Shown: positions 7,962-16,816 of the stretch, piece by piece
Position numbering within the stretch: the stretch's first letter is position 1
Layout: the number at the start of each line of letters is the position of its first letter
From: Actinoplanes sichuanensis
GTDB lineage: Bacteria > Actinomycetota > Actinomycetes > Mycobacteriales > Micromonosporaceae
Direction: 5' to 3'
Assembly: GCF_033097365.1 (NCBI RefSeq)
Contig: NZ_AP028461.1
Location: 558,001-622,000 of the forward strand
Length of the DNA: 64,000 nucleotides
Made by a program: the position numbers and the translations under genes
Notes under the pieces: generated by a model
The model's database searches: none
Told to the model about the DNA's origin: nothing
Seen by the model: the letters and a program-made list of their open reading frames with translations, nothing else

Positions 7962-10280
7962 ATGGTGGAGCAATCGGCGAACGGAGCGCGGCGGGTCACC
8001 GGTCCGCTGCTCTCCGTCGCCGTGTTCCTGATCGGTCTCGCCGTCACCGTGCTGACCGCGGCCGGCCTCTACTCCGCACAGCGGCAGACCGCCGAACGGG
8101 AGATGGACCGGCGGCACGAGGCGGCACTCGCGGCGATCCGCACCGAGACCGAGCGCTACCGCGGCGTGATCGAGACCCTGGCCGCCGGGATCGTCAACGA
8201 CCCCGAGCTGACCTGGGAGGACTTCGACGTGGCGACCGGGCCGCTGGTCGACGCCGAACTGCTCGCCGCGGTGCCCGTCGCGTTCCTGGTCGAGGTGCCC
8301 ACGGCCGATGTCGAGCAGACCCAGCGACTGTGGCGCGAGCGTGGTGCCGAGGGCCTGACCTTCCACCCGGACCCGTCCGTCGACGAGCACATCTTCGGGG
8401 TCTTCACCCGAGAACTCGACGAGACCGAACCGGCCGCGCGGACCGGCAGCGATCTCGGTGCCTCCGAACCACTGGCGACCAACCTGCGGACCGCCCGGGA
8501 CGAGCACCGGCTGGTCGTCTCCGATCCCCGCGTCCTGCAGCGCGACCGCGGGAAGCCGGCCGCCGAGCAGCAGCAGTCGTTCGTCTTCGCGGTCCCGGTG
8601 TGGACCCGGGAGAACACCCCGCGGTTCCGTGGCTGGGTGGCCTCCGGCCTGCGCGGCGGCACCTTCCTGGAACGGATCCTCGGCCCGATCGGGCAGATCT
8701 CCGGCGAACTCGTCGCGGTCGGCCCGGACCAGGCCCGGCACACCGTCGCCCAGCGCGCCGCGTCCGGTGAGCCGGACCTCAGCCGTACCGGGGTGGTCGA
8801 CATGGGCCCGGACCAGCAGTGGGTGCTGCGGACCCGCGGTGACGCCCGGTTGCTGGCCGGGGATGGCTGGTACCTGCCGTTCGTCGCGCTGGGCGGCGGG
8901 CTGGTCCTGACCGCACTGCTGGCCTGGCTGGTGCGCGTGCTGGAGGCCCGGGCCCGGGCCCAGGCGCGGGCCGAGGCGGCCACCGCCGACCTGCGCGAGG
9001 CCGAAGCGGCCAGCCGGCGACAGGCCGAACTGCTCGGCGCGATCATGACGACCATCAGCGACGGTGTCCTGGTCGTCGACTCGCAGGGGGCCGTGCTGCT
9101 GGAGAACCCGGCGGCGCGGCGGCTCCTGGGCGTCGCGGAGCCGCCCGACGGCCCGGAGGACTGGCAGGCGCACTACGGCGTCTACCGCCCGGACGGCCGG
9201 ACCCCGTTCCCGCTGGCCGAGATGCCGCTGATCCGGGCCCTCGACGGCGAGTCCACCGACGGGGTGGAGGTGGTCATCCGCAATCCGGCGCAGCCGGACG
9301 GGTTGCTGCTCACCATCGACGGGCGGCCGCTGGACCCGAGCGCCGGTGAGCACGGCGCGGTCGCGGTCTGCCGGGACATCACCGAGCTGCGGCGGTACGA
9401 GTCCGACCTGGCGATCTTCGCGGGCGTGGTGGCGCACGACCTCAAGTCGCCGCTCGCGCTGATCCGCGGGCACGCCGAACTCGTCCTGGACGAGGTGCCG
9501 GACGGACGGCCGGAGTCCGCCGACGTCCGTGACGGACTGCGCCGGATCGTGCGCGCGGTCGACCGGATGGACGCGCTGATCGAGACGTTGCTGGCCTACA
9601 CGACGGCCCGGGACGCCCCGCTGCGGGAACTCGCCGTCGACCCGGGCCCGATGATCCGCGAGATCATCGAGGAGCGGATCGCCGCGGCGGGCGGCGACCG
9701 TCCGCCGCCGGACTGGACGCTGGGCCCGCTGCCCGCGGTCCGGGCCGACCCCGGGATGCTGCGGCACGTCCTGGACAACCTGATCGGCAACGCGATCAAG
9801 TACGTCCGTCCCGGCGGCACACCCCGGGTCGAGGTGACCGGCGGCCCGGCCGGTCCGGGCCGGGTGCGGATCGAGGTCGCCGACTCCGGCATCGGAATCC
9901 CGGACGCCGAGAAACCGCACGTCTTCGAGACCTTCCACCGGACCGAGGCGGCGGCCGGCTATGCCGGGACCGGCCTCGGCCTCACCATCTGCCGGCGCAT
10001 CGTCAAGCGGCACGGCGGCGAGATCGGTGTCACGGACAACCCCGGCGGGGGTACGCGCTTCTGGTTCACCCTCCCCGCCGCCGACATCACGGAGGACAGT
10101 GGCATGAACGACGACACACCCCAGGACGACGAGGCCGTCCGTGAGGCGCTGGAACGGGCCCTGGCCGAACGGGCCGCGATGATGGAGGCGGCCCGGCTAC
10201 CGGGGCTCGCCGTGCCACTCGGTGATCCGGCACCCGACCGGCTGAGCGCCCCGATGCCGGAGCGGCAACGGCAGGACTAG
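7962..10280 (+). CDS. CHASE-PAS sensor histidine kinase
   Basis: A 772-residue membrane sensor kinase. Order: TM1 (about 15-38), a periplasmic CHASE domain (VIETLAAGIVNDPELTWEDF, then FAVPVWTRENTPRFRGWVASG), TM2 (about 300-322), a short coiled coil, a PAS domain (ISDGVLVVDSQGAVLLENPAA), a HisKA domain with H492 in VVAHDLKSPLAL, and a HATPase domain with NLIGNAIKYV, DSGIGIP and GTGLGLTICRRI. About 60 extra residues after the ATPase form an acidic helical tail. The start ATG 7962 lies 20 nt after the previous stop and has no clear ribosome binding site. The convergent receiver gene (10277-10651) is the natural candidate partner, although it is on the other strand. Confidence 0.92.
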   Translation: MVEQSANGARRVTGPLLSVAVFLIGLAVTVLTAAGLYSAQRQTAEREMDRRHEAALAAIRTETERYRGVIETLAAGIVNDPELTWEDFDVATGPLVDAELLAAVPVAFLVEVPTADVEQTQRLWRERGAEGLTFHPDPSVDEHIFGVFTRELDETEPAARTGSDLGASEPLATNLRTARDEHRLVVSDPRVLQRDRGKPAAEQQQSFVFAVPVWTRENTPRFRGWVASGLRGGTFLERILGPIGQISGELVAVGPDQARHTVAQRAASGEPDLSRTGVVDMGPDQQWVLRTRGDARLLAGDGWYLPFVALGGGLVLTALLAWLVRVLEARARAQARAEAATADLREAEAASRRQAELLGAIMTTISDGVLVVDSQGAVLLENPAARRLLGVAEPPDGPEDWQAHYGVYRPDGRTPFPLAEMPLIRALDGESTDGVEVVIRNPAQPDGLLLTIDGRPLDPSAGEHGAVAVCRDITELRRYESDLAIFAGVVAHDLKSPLALIRGHAELVLDEVPDGRPESADVRDGLRRIVRAVDRMDALIETLLAYTTARDAPLRELAVDPGPMIREIIEERIAAAGGDRPPPDWTLGPLPAVRADPGMLRHVLDNLIGNAIKYVRPGGTPRVEVTGGPAGPGRVRIEVADSGIGIPDAEKPHVFETFHRTEAAAGYAGTGLGLTICRRIVKRHGGEIGVTDNPGGGTRFWFTLPAADITEDSGMNDDTPQDDEAVREALERALAERAAMMEAARLPGLAVPLGDPAPDRLSAPMPERQRQD

Positions 10281-10651
10281 CCTTCGGTCGCCACCCGGGG
10301 CGGCAGCAGCTGGGTGATCAGCGCCAGCAGTTGGGCCGGCACGAACGGCTTGAGCAGCGTGGCCGAGGCCCCCGCGTCCTCGGCCTGGTGGTCGCCGGGC
10401 ATCAGCGAGCCGCTGGCCACCACCACCGGGATGTGCCGCAGGGTGTCGTCGGCACGGATCGCCCGGCACAGGTCGAGGCCTGTCATGTTCGGCATGTCGA
10501 CGTCGGTGACGACCAGGTCGGGCTGGTGCTCACGGATCGCCGCCAACGCGGTCCGCCCGTCGGCCGCGGCCACGACCCGGTGCCCGGCCCGTTCCAGGGA
10601 GCGTTTGAGCACGTACCGGATGTCGTCGTGATCCTCCGCAACTACGATCAC
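10277..10651 (-). CDS. single-domain response regulator (receiver)
   Basis: A 124-residue stand-alone receiver domain: acidic pocket EDHDD at the N-terminus, phosphoacceptor Asp50 in VVTDVDMPN, a conserved Ser in VVVASG and Lys in TLLKPFVPAQL. There is no output domain, so it probably passes the phosphate on or acts by protein contact, as CheY- or DivK-like proteins do. The start is GTG 10651. Its stop codon interleaves with that of the histidine kinase (minus TAG at 10277-10279, plus TAG at 10278-10280), a tight tail-to-tail arrangement that supports a functional link but not cotranscription. Confidence 0.9.
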   Translation of the reverse strand: MIVVAEDHDDIRYVLKRSLERAGHRVVAAADGRTALAAIREHQPDLVVTDVDMPNMTGLDLCRAIRADDTLRHIPVVVASGSLMPGDHQAEDAGASATLLKPFVPAQLLALITQLLPPRVATEG

Positions 10652-10778
10652 CGTCGGGCCCCGTTCTGTCGTCCTGCGTGCGGCGTCATCCGATATATCG
10701 AGACACGGTGGCCCCGGGACACGGGGCGGCGTTAATCACCAGGCGTTTCCAGCCGCTTGCGCCTATCCTTGGCCCGCC

Positions 10779-13700
10779 ATGTCGATAACGCCTGTCGCCA
10801 CCCTGCGTGCCCAGATCTCCGAGCTGCTACCCCGTGACCAGCGGCGGCTCCAGCGCCGTCTCGACGGGACCAGGCGCATCCGCGACGAGGAGGCCAGATC
10901 GGCGGCGCTCGCCGAGATCACCGCCGAGGCCGAGCGGGCCCGGGCCCGGCTGGACGGCCGCATCGCGTCGGTGCCACGGATCACCTATCCGGAGAGCCTG
11001 CCGGTCGGCGCCCGCAAGGACGACATCGCCGCCGCGATCCGTGATCACCAGGTGGTCGTGGTCGCCGGTGAGACCGGTTCCGGCAAGACCACCCAGATCC
11101 CGAAGATCTGCCTGGAGCTGGGGCGCGGCGTCCGCGGCCAGATCGGGCACACCCAGCCGCGGCGGATCGCGGCCCGCACGGTGGCCGAGCGGATCGCCGA
11201 GGAGGTGGACCGGCCGCTCGGATCGACGGTCGGTTACAAGGTGCGGTTCACCGACCAGGTGAGCGACGACACCATGGTCAAGGTGATGACCGACGGCATC
11301 CTGCTGGCCGAGATCCAGACCGACCGGATGCTGTACCGGTACGACACGCTGATCATCGACGAGGCGCACGAGCGCAGCCTCAACATCGACTTCATCCTCG
11401 GCTACCTGCGTGACCTGCTGCCGAAACGGCCCGACCTCAAGCTGATCATCACGTCGGCGACGATCGAGACCGAGCGGTTCGCCCAGCACTTCGCCGCGGC
11501 CGACGGCAGACCCGCCCCGGTGATCGAGGTGTCCGGGCGGACCTACCCGGTCGAGGTCCGCTACCGGCCGCTGATCACGGTCACCGAGGACGACACCGAG
11601 GAGCCGAGGGACGTCATCGACGGCATCGCGGACGCCGTCGACGAGCTGCCCCGCGACGGCGACATCCTGGTCTTCTTCTCCGGCGAGCGGGAGATCCGCG
11701 ACACCGCCGACGCGCTCGCCAAGAAGAACCTCTACAACACCGACATCGTGCCGCTCTACGGCCGACTCTCCGCCGCCGAGCAGCACCGGGTCTTCGAACG
11801 GCACAGTGAACGCCGCATCGTGCTCGCCACCAACGTCGCCGAGACCTCGTTGACGGTGCCCGGTATCAAGTACGTGATCGACCCCGGCACCGCCCGGATC
11901 AGCCGCTACAGCCACCGGCTCAAGGTGCAGCGCCTGCCGATCGAGCCGGTCTCACAGGCCAGCGCCAACCAGCGCAAGGGCCGCTGTGGGCGTACGTCGG
12001 ACGGCATCTGCATCCGGCTGTACTCGGAGGAGGACTTCGAGCAGCGCCCCGAGTTCACCGAGCCGGAGATCCTGCGGACCAACCTCGCCTCGGTCATTCT
12101 CCAGATGACCAACCTGGGCCTCGGTGACCTGCAGAAGTTCCCGTTCATCGACCCGCCGGACCGGCGCAACATCACCGACGGCGTCAAGCTGCTGGAGGAA
12201 CTCGGGGCGCTGGAGGACCGCAAGCTCACCCCGATGGGCCGGCAGCTCGCCCAGCTGCCGGTCGACCCCCGGCTGGCCCGGATGGTGATCGAGGCGGACC
12301 GGCAGGAGGTGCTGGCCGAGGTGATGGTGATCGCCGGCGCCCTGTCGATCCAGGACCCGCGCGAGCGCCCGGCCGAGAAACAGCAGCAGGCCGACGAGAA
12401 ACACGCCCGGTTCGTCGACAAGGAATCGGACTTCTTCAGCTATCTCAACCTGTGGCGCTATCTGCGGGAGAAACAGCAGGAGCTGTCCGGTAACCAGTTC
12501 CGCCGGTTGTGTCGCAACGAGTTCCTGAACTATCTGCGGGTCCGGGAGTGGCAGGACATCTACTCGCAGCTGAAACAGGTCGCCCGTACCCTCAATTTGA
12601 GTTTGACGGAAGACTGGGAGGCGGGGGTCGCTCCGCAGCCGGTGCACACCGCCCTGCTCTCCGGGTTGCTCAGCCACATCGGATTGAAGGATCAGGAGAA
12701 ACGCGAGTACATCGGCGCGCGCGGTGCCAAGTTCGCGATCTTCCCCGGTTCGGCGTTGTTCAAGAAGCAGCCCCGGTGGGTGATGTCGGCGGAGCTCGTC
12801 GAGACCAGTCGGCTATGGGGCCGGGTGAATGCCCGGATCGAGCCGGAATGGGCGGAGAAACTCGCGCCGCACCTGGTCAAGAGCAGCTACAGCGAACCGC
12901 ACTGGGACGCGAAGATGGGCGCCGTCATGGCGTTCGAGAAGGTGACCCTCTACGGTCTGCCGATCGTCGCGCGTCGCCGGGTGGGTTATGCGAAGGTCGA
13001 TCCGGTCGTCTCCCGGGAACTGTTCATCAGGCATGCGCTCGTCGAGGGCGACTGGGAGACCCACCACAAGTTCTTCGCCGAGAACAAACGGCTGCTCGAG
13101 CGGATCGCCGAGATCGAGAACCGGGCCCGGCGGCGGGACATCGCGGTCGACGACGAGACCGTCTACGCGCTCTACGACGCGCGGATACCGGCCGATGTGG
13201 TCTCCGCCCGGCATTTCGACGGGTGGTGGAAGAAAGCCCGGGTCGAGAAACCGGATCTGCTCACCTTCACCCGCGACGACCTGGTCAACACCGGTCGGGA
13301 CACGGTCGATCCGCAGCAGTTCCCGGACGCGTGGCTGTCCAACGGCGTGAAGATGCCGCTGTCCTACACGTTCGAGCCGAACACCGCGGCCGACGGCGTC
13401 AGCGTCCGCGTCCCGCTCGAACTGATCAACAAGGTCGACGCCGAGGACTTCGGCTGGTCGGTTCCCGGCTTCCGCAAGGAGGTGGTGATCGCCTTGATCC
13501 GGGCCCTGCCCAAGCATCTGCGCACCAGCTTCGTGCCCGCCCCGGACTGGGCCGAGGCGGTCCTCGACCGAGTGCCGGCCCGCCGTGGCCCGCTGCCCGA
13601 CGCCATCGGCAACGAACTGCGGCGGCTCACCGGCACCGTGGTCCCGCGCGACGCGTGGCGGCCCGACCAGGTGCCCGACCATCTGCGGATGAACTTCCGG

Positions 13701-14681
13701 ATCGTCAACGAGACGGGCGAGGTCGTCGCCGAGGGCCGCGACCTGGACGTGCTGCGCCGCCGGCTGGCGCCCAAGGTGCAGGCCACCATCTCCCGGGCGG
13801 CCGGTGACATCGAGCGGCGCGGGATCACCGCCAACGACTTCGGCGCCATCCCGCGGCGGGTCGCCCAGGTACGCGGTGGTTACGAGGTCAACGTGTGGCC
13901 GGCGCTCGTCGACGAGGGCGACAGCGTGGCCATCCGGGTGTTCGAGGACGAGGCGTCACAGCGGGTCGCGATGGTCGCCGGGACCAGGAGACTGCTGCTG
14001 CTCACTCTCCCGCCGGCCGCCCGGTTCCTGCAGGGACGGCTGGACAACCGGGCCAAGCTCGAACTGTCGCGGGCCAATCCGTACAAGTCGATCGCCGACC
14101 TGCTCGACGATTGTGCGGGCGCGGCCGTGGACCGGCTCGTCGCCGACGCCGGTGGGCCGGTCTGGTCGTCGGTCGAGTTCGCGTCGCTGCGCGACACCGT
14201 GCGGCAGGACCTGGTCGACGCGGTCGCCAACGTGGTCACTCAGGTGCAGGCGGTGCTGTCCACGGCGTACGACGTCGAGCAGCGCCTCAAGCAGCTGCGC
14301 GACCCGTCGCTGCTGCCCGCCCTGGCCGACATCCGGCAGCAGCTCAAGGGCCTGGTCCACCCCGGCTTCGTGACCGCCACCGGGTGGCGGCAGCTGCACC
14401 AGATGCCCCGCTACCTGAAGGGCATCGTGCACCGGCTGGACCGGCTCGGCGGCAGCCTCGGACGGGACCGCCAGCTCACCACGCAGATTCACGAGATCGA
14501 GGCGGAGTACCGCGAACTGAGGAACTCGGCACCCGTGGGCGGTCCCGCCGAGGAGGGATTGCGGGAGATCCGCTGGATGATCGAGGAGCTCCGGATCAAC
14601 TACTTCGCGCAGGCTCTGGGGACCGCGTACGCGGTGTCTGACAAGCGCATATTCAAGGCCATGGACGCATTGCCGCTGTAG
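10779..14681 (+). CDS. hrpA: ATP-dependent RNA helicase HrpA
   Basis: A 1300-residue DEAH-box helicase. Walker A is GETGSGKTTQ (about 97-106), the DEAH motif is at 194-197 in IIDEAHERSLN, followed by SATIETERF (motif III) and motif VI in QRKGRCGRTSDG. After the helicase core come the winged-helix/HA2 region and the long C-terminal DUF3418 region typical of HrpA. Full length matches the family. HrpA acts on mRNA in the cytoplasm; in E. coli it resolves stalled ribosomes. Start ATG 10779 lacks a strong Shine-Dalgarno sequence. It is monocistronic and followed by the hairpin at 14705-14747. Confidence 0.96.
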   Translation: MSITPVATLRAQISELLPRDQRRLQRRLDGTRRIRDEEARSAALAEITAEAERARARLDGRIASVPRITYPESLPVGARKDDIAAAIRDHQVVVVAGETGSGKTTQIPKICLELGRGVRGQIGHTQPRRIAARTVAERIAEEVDRPLGSTVGYKVRFTDQVSDDTMVKVMTDGILLAEIQTDRMLYRYDTLIIDEAHERSLNIDFILGYLRDLLPKRPDLKLIITSATIETERFAQHFAAADGRPAPVIEVSGRTYPVEVRYRPLITVTEDDTEEPRDVIDGIADAVDELPRDGDILVFFSGEREIRDTADALAKKNLYNTDIVPLYGRLSAAEQHRVFERHSERRIVLATNVAETSLTVPGIKYVIDPGTARISRYSHRLKVQRLPIEPVSQASANQRKGRCGRTSDGICIRLYSEEDFEQRPEFTEPEILRTNLASVILQMTNLGLGDLQKFPFIDPPDRRNITDGVKLLEELGALEDRKLTPMGRQLAQLPVDPRLARMVIEADRQEVLAEVMVIAGALSIQDPRERPAEKQQQADEKHARFVDKESDFFSYLNLWRYLREKQQELSGNQFRRLCRNEFLNYLRVREWQDIYSQLKQVARTLNLSLTEDWEAGVAPQPVHTALLSGLLSHIGLKDQEKREYIGARGAKFAIFPGSALFKKQPRWVMSAELVETSRLWGRVNARIEPEWAEKLAPHLVKSSYSEPHWDAKMGAVMAFEKVTLYGLPIVARRRVGYAKVDPVVSRELFIRHALVEGDWETHHKFFAENKRLLERIAEIENRARRRDIAVDDETVYALYDARIPADVVSARHFDGWWKKARVEKPDLLTFTRDDLVNTGRDTVDPQQFPDAWLSNGVKMPLSYTFEPNTAADGVSVRVPLELINKVDAEDFGWSVPGFRKEVVIALIRALPKHLRTSFVPAPDWAEAVLDRVPARRGPLPDAIGNELRRLTGTVVPRDAWRPDQVPDHLRMNFRIVNETGEVVAEGRDLDVLRRRLAPKVQATISRAAGDIERRGITANDFGAIPRRVAQVRGGYEVNVWPALVDEGDSVAIRVFEDEASQRVAMVAGTRRLLLLTLPPAARFLQGRLDNRAKLELSRANPYKSIADLLDDCAGAAVDRLVADAGGPVWSSVEFASLRDTVRQDLVDAVANVVTQVQAVLSTAYDVEQRLKQLRDPSLLPALADIRQQLKGLVHPGFVTATGWRQLHQMPRYLKGIVHRLDRLGGSLGRDRQLTTQIHEIEAEYRELRNSAPVGGPAEEGLREIRWMIEELRINYFAQALGTAYAVSDKRIFKAMDALPL

Positions 14682-14704
14682 TCGGTTGCGAGTCGGTGCA
14701 CCCC

Positions 14705-14747
14705 CGGTGCCGTTCGGTCACGCCTCTGTCGTGACCGGACGGCGCCG
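14705..14747 (+). terminator. hairpin terminator after hrpA
   Basis: Two 18-nt arms (14705-14722 and 14730-14747) pair fully in RNA, with two G-U pairs and a 7-nt loop, 24 nt after the hrpA stop. The sequence after it (ATTAGGTTTCTC) is only weakly T-rich. The asymmetry of the G-U pairs favours function on the plus strand. Confidence 0.75.
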
Positions 14748-14762
14748 ATTAGGTTTCTCGGC

Positions 14763-15137
14763 ATGACGAACTCCGCCGCCGCCCCGATCGCCGCCGTTTC
14801 CGCCGTCCGTCCCGCCGGCGCCTACCTCGACGAGATGATGGCCCGCGTCGGGGTCGACGGCCTCACCGCCGCGTTCGCCGAGCCCGCTCTGCTCGCCCGC
14901 CTCGACCAGCACGCCGCCGCGATCCGGGACGCGCTCCGTGGCGCCGGCCGGGTCGCCGACGCCGACGGGCTCGCCGCCTACGCCCGTTCGATGGCCGCCG
15001 GTTCGGTCCGGATGGGGCGCCCGCTGCCGGAGCCCGGCTTCGCCCCGATGTCCGGCGCCGAGTGGCTGGCCGCGGGTTTCCCACTGCTGCGGCTCGTCGC
15101 GGTCTGCCTGATCGCGGAGACCGAGGGCCTGCTCTGA
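14763..15137 (+). CDS. small hypothetical protein, 124 aa
   Basis: Starts at ATG 14763 shortly after the hrpA terminator. The product is a small, Ala-rich helical protein with AYLDEMMARVGVDGLTAAF, a middle helix ending YARSMAAGSVRMGRPLPEPGF, and a C-terminal hydrophobic helix (FPLLRLVAVCLIAE). I do not recognise a characterised function; short proteins of this kind are common in actinobacterial genomes. Codon usage has the strong third-position GC typical of the neighbours, and this supports a real gene. No signal peptide is seen; the C-terminal helix could be buried or membrane-associated. Confidence 0.65.
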   Translation: MTNSAAAPIAAVSAVRPAGAYLDEMMARVGVDGLTAAFAEPALLARLDQHAAAIRDALRGAGRVADADGLAAYARSMAAGSVRMGRPLPEPGFAPMSGAEWLAAGFPLLRLVAVCLIAETEGLL

Positions 15138-15145
15138 TGACCCGT

Positions 15146-15186
15146 TAGATCTACATTATCGGGCACTTTATGTAATAAAACACCCA
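15146..15186 (+). promoter_or_regulatory. AT-rich stretch before the secreted lectin-like gene
   Basis: A 41-bp segment with far more A/T than its surroundings, holding TAGATCTA, CATTATC and TTATGTAATAA close together, ends right at the start of the lectin-fold gene. It probably contains its promoter or an operator. No consensus -35/-10 pair is certain. Confidence 0.35.
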
Positions 15187-15936
15187 ATGCGACATCTTTC
15201 TCTCATGAACCTTCTGCGGCTCTCGGCTATCACCGCACTGCTCATGCCCCTGTTCGGCGCGCCCGCGTACGCCGCCGACGACCCGATCGGACCGGCCCTG
15301 GTGGCCCGGTACAACTTCGACGGCGGCGCCACCGACGGCCGGGTCAACGACCTGTCCGGGCGCGGTGCCGCCCTCACCATCCGCGGCGCCGCCAGCGGGC
15401 AGGTCGCCATCACCAGCGAAGGCGCCAACCGGTTCGCGTCCTTCCCGGGCGTCTGCGCCGCCGAGGCGACCACCTGCGCCAAGGCACTCCTGGAAGCACC
15501 CGACGACGCCGACCTCGACCCGGGGGTCCGCAACTTCAAATGGGCGGCCAGCGTACGGCTGACCACCGCGCAGCTCAGCGGCAACGCCAACGTCATGCAG
15601 AAGGGCGTCGCCGGCACCGAGAGCATGTGGAAGATGCAGGTCACCGGCCGCAGCGGGCGCGCCCAGTGCGTCCTGGTCGCCCGGGTCACCGGCCAGACGT
15701 TCTCGGTCCTGTCCGCCCGTCCGGTCGCCGACGGCAACTGGCACCGCATCTCCTGCGAACGCCTCAACGGCACCCTGGCCATCTCCGTCGACGGAGCCGC
15801 CGGCGGCCGCACCCCGGTCCCGGAGAGCGTCGCCATCGACAACGCGATGCCGCTGCGCGTCGGCGGCCCGAACCTCGCCAAGGACGGCGACATGTACCAC
15901 GGCCAGCTCGACGACGTCTTCGTCCAGCTCGGCTGA
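15187..15936 (+). CDS. secreted LamG/concanavalin A-like protein
   Basis: A 249-residue exported protein. A signal peptide (about 1-34) ends at AYA-ADD; the rest is one jelly-roll LamG-like domain: LVARYNFDGGATDGRVNDLSGRG, a Cys pair in FPGVCAAEATTCAKAL, KWAASVRL, ISCERLNGTLAISVDG and a final DGDMYHGQLDDVFVQ strand. Such domains bind carbohydrates or are the isolated fold of a glycan-binding protein; no catalytic pair is evident. The first ATG (15187) gives a basic n-region, and ATG 15208 would also leave a usable signal peptide. The gene stands alone after an AT-rich promoter stretch and before the 42-bp hairpin repeats. Confidence 0.85.
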   Translation: MRHLSLMNLLRLSAITALLMPLFGAPAYAADDPIGPALVARYNFDGGATDGRVNDLSGRGAALTIRGAASGQVAITSEGANRFASFPGVCAAEATTCAKALLEAPDDADLDPGVRNFKWAASVRLTTAQLSGNANVMQKGVAGTESMWKMQVTGRSGRAQCVLVARVTGQTFSVLSARPVADGNWHRISCERLNGTLAISVDGAAGGRTPVPESVAIDNAMPLRVGGPNLAKDGDMYHGQLDDVFVQLG

Positions 15937-15969
15937 CCGTCAACCGGCCGCCCGGCCGCTCCGACACCG

Positions 15970-16095
15970 ATGCCCGGCGCCGCTCGCGACGCCGGGCATC
16001 AGTCCGTCCACATGCCCGGCGCGGCTCGCGACGCCGGGCATCAGTCCGTCCGCAAGCCCGGCGCGGCTCCTGCCGTGCCGGGCATCGATCCGTCC
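15970..16095. repeat. three tandem 42-bp units, each with a hairpin
   Basis: Units begin at 15970, 16012 and 16054. The first two each hold a near-perfect stem (ATGCCCGGCG / CGCCGGGCAT) and the spacer AGTCCGTCC; the third is more diverged. They lie between convergent genes and may act as a triple terminator or mRNA-stability element, or be a small intergenic repeat. Confidence 0.8.
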
Positions 16096-16119
16096 GCATC
16101 CGGTTCCGGGTGGGTCGGC

Positions 16120-16362
16120 CTAGCTGCGGCGGAACGCGTAGGAACGGCCACCCGAGGCATTCCCGGCCCGTCCCGAGCGGTCCCGGCCGGAACGGTCCCG
16201 GGCGGCCTGGCGGGCGTCCCGGGCGCCGTGATGCGTGGCCGCCGGGCCGCCGTGCTGATCATCGCCACCGTCGGAACCGGTGCTCGGGCGCAGTGCCGCG
16301 GCGATGTCCTGCTGGGCGATCTCGTCGAGGTTCAGGTGCACGGAAAACGGTTTGGCAGGCAT
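16120..16362 (-). CDS. small basic-tailed protein, 80 aa
   Basis: Start ATG 16362 follows an excellent AAGGAGGTC site, which is the main reason to call this gene. The 80-residue product begins MPAKPFSVHLNLDEIAQQD, continues with a His/Gly/Asp-rich middle (DGGDDQHGGPAATHHG) and ends in an Arg-rich, probably disordered tail finishing SYAFRRS. I cannot assign a function. The conserved-looking amphipathic start and the short C-terminal SYAFRRS suggest a small protein that works by contact, perhaps with nucleic acid. It is convergent with the lectin-fold gene across the hairpin repeats. Confidence 0.7.
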   Translation of the reverse strand: MPAKPFSVHLNLDEIAQQDIAAALRPSTGSDGGDDQHGGPAATHHGARDARQAARDRSGRDRSGRAGNASGGRSYAFRRS

Positions 16363-16816
16363 GAGCGACCTCCTTGCGGCTCCCGCGGGGGAGCGGGAAA
16401 CGACCGTGCGACTGCGGGCACGGCCGATGTGAATGCGCATTTCGACGACGGTGTATCCCCCGGCTTCCCGGAGGGCCGGAACCACGAGGGTGATCCACCG
16501 TGGGCCCGGACGGGAACGATCGCCCGGACGTGCCGGAGCCGGAAACGAGAAACGCGCGAACCATCCCAATCCGGCCGATCACGGCATACGGAGACAACGC
16601 GGCCTGCTGCCACAATGGGCGGCAGACGGCGGTCGGGAAGGCATCACAGCATGGCGCCCACGGTAATCCGACCCCCGAACAACCGCCACCCGATTATTCG
16701 GTACGGACGACGACACCCCGACCGCAGCCGTCGCGCCCCGGACTACGACGCGACGTCCGCGCCGCTCCCGACCGCAACGCGCCGCACGGGCGTAGCCGCC
16801 GGTCACCGGGTCGCGG
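16363..16816. other. 454-bp gap without a convincing gene
   Basis: The stretch lies upstream of the 80-residue gene and downstream of the B12-binding protein gene, both on the minus strand. Short frames cross it in several phases, but none has a good ribosome binding site or recognisable motifs. It should carry the promoter of the 80-residue gene and the end of the phosphatase/B12 transcript. I see no tRNA or structured RNA in it. Confidence 0.4.

Noticed and set aside
7899..10013. Minus-strand open frame of 704 codons
   Set aside because: Shadow of the histidine kinase gene, whose domains are unambiguous.
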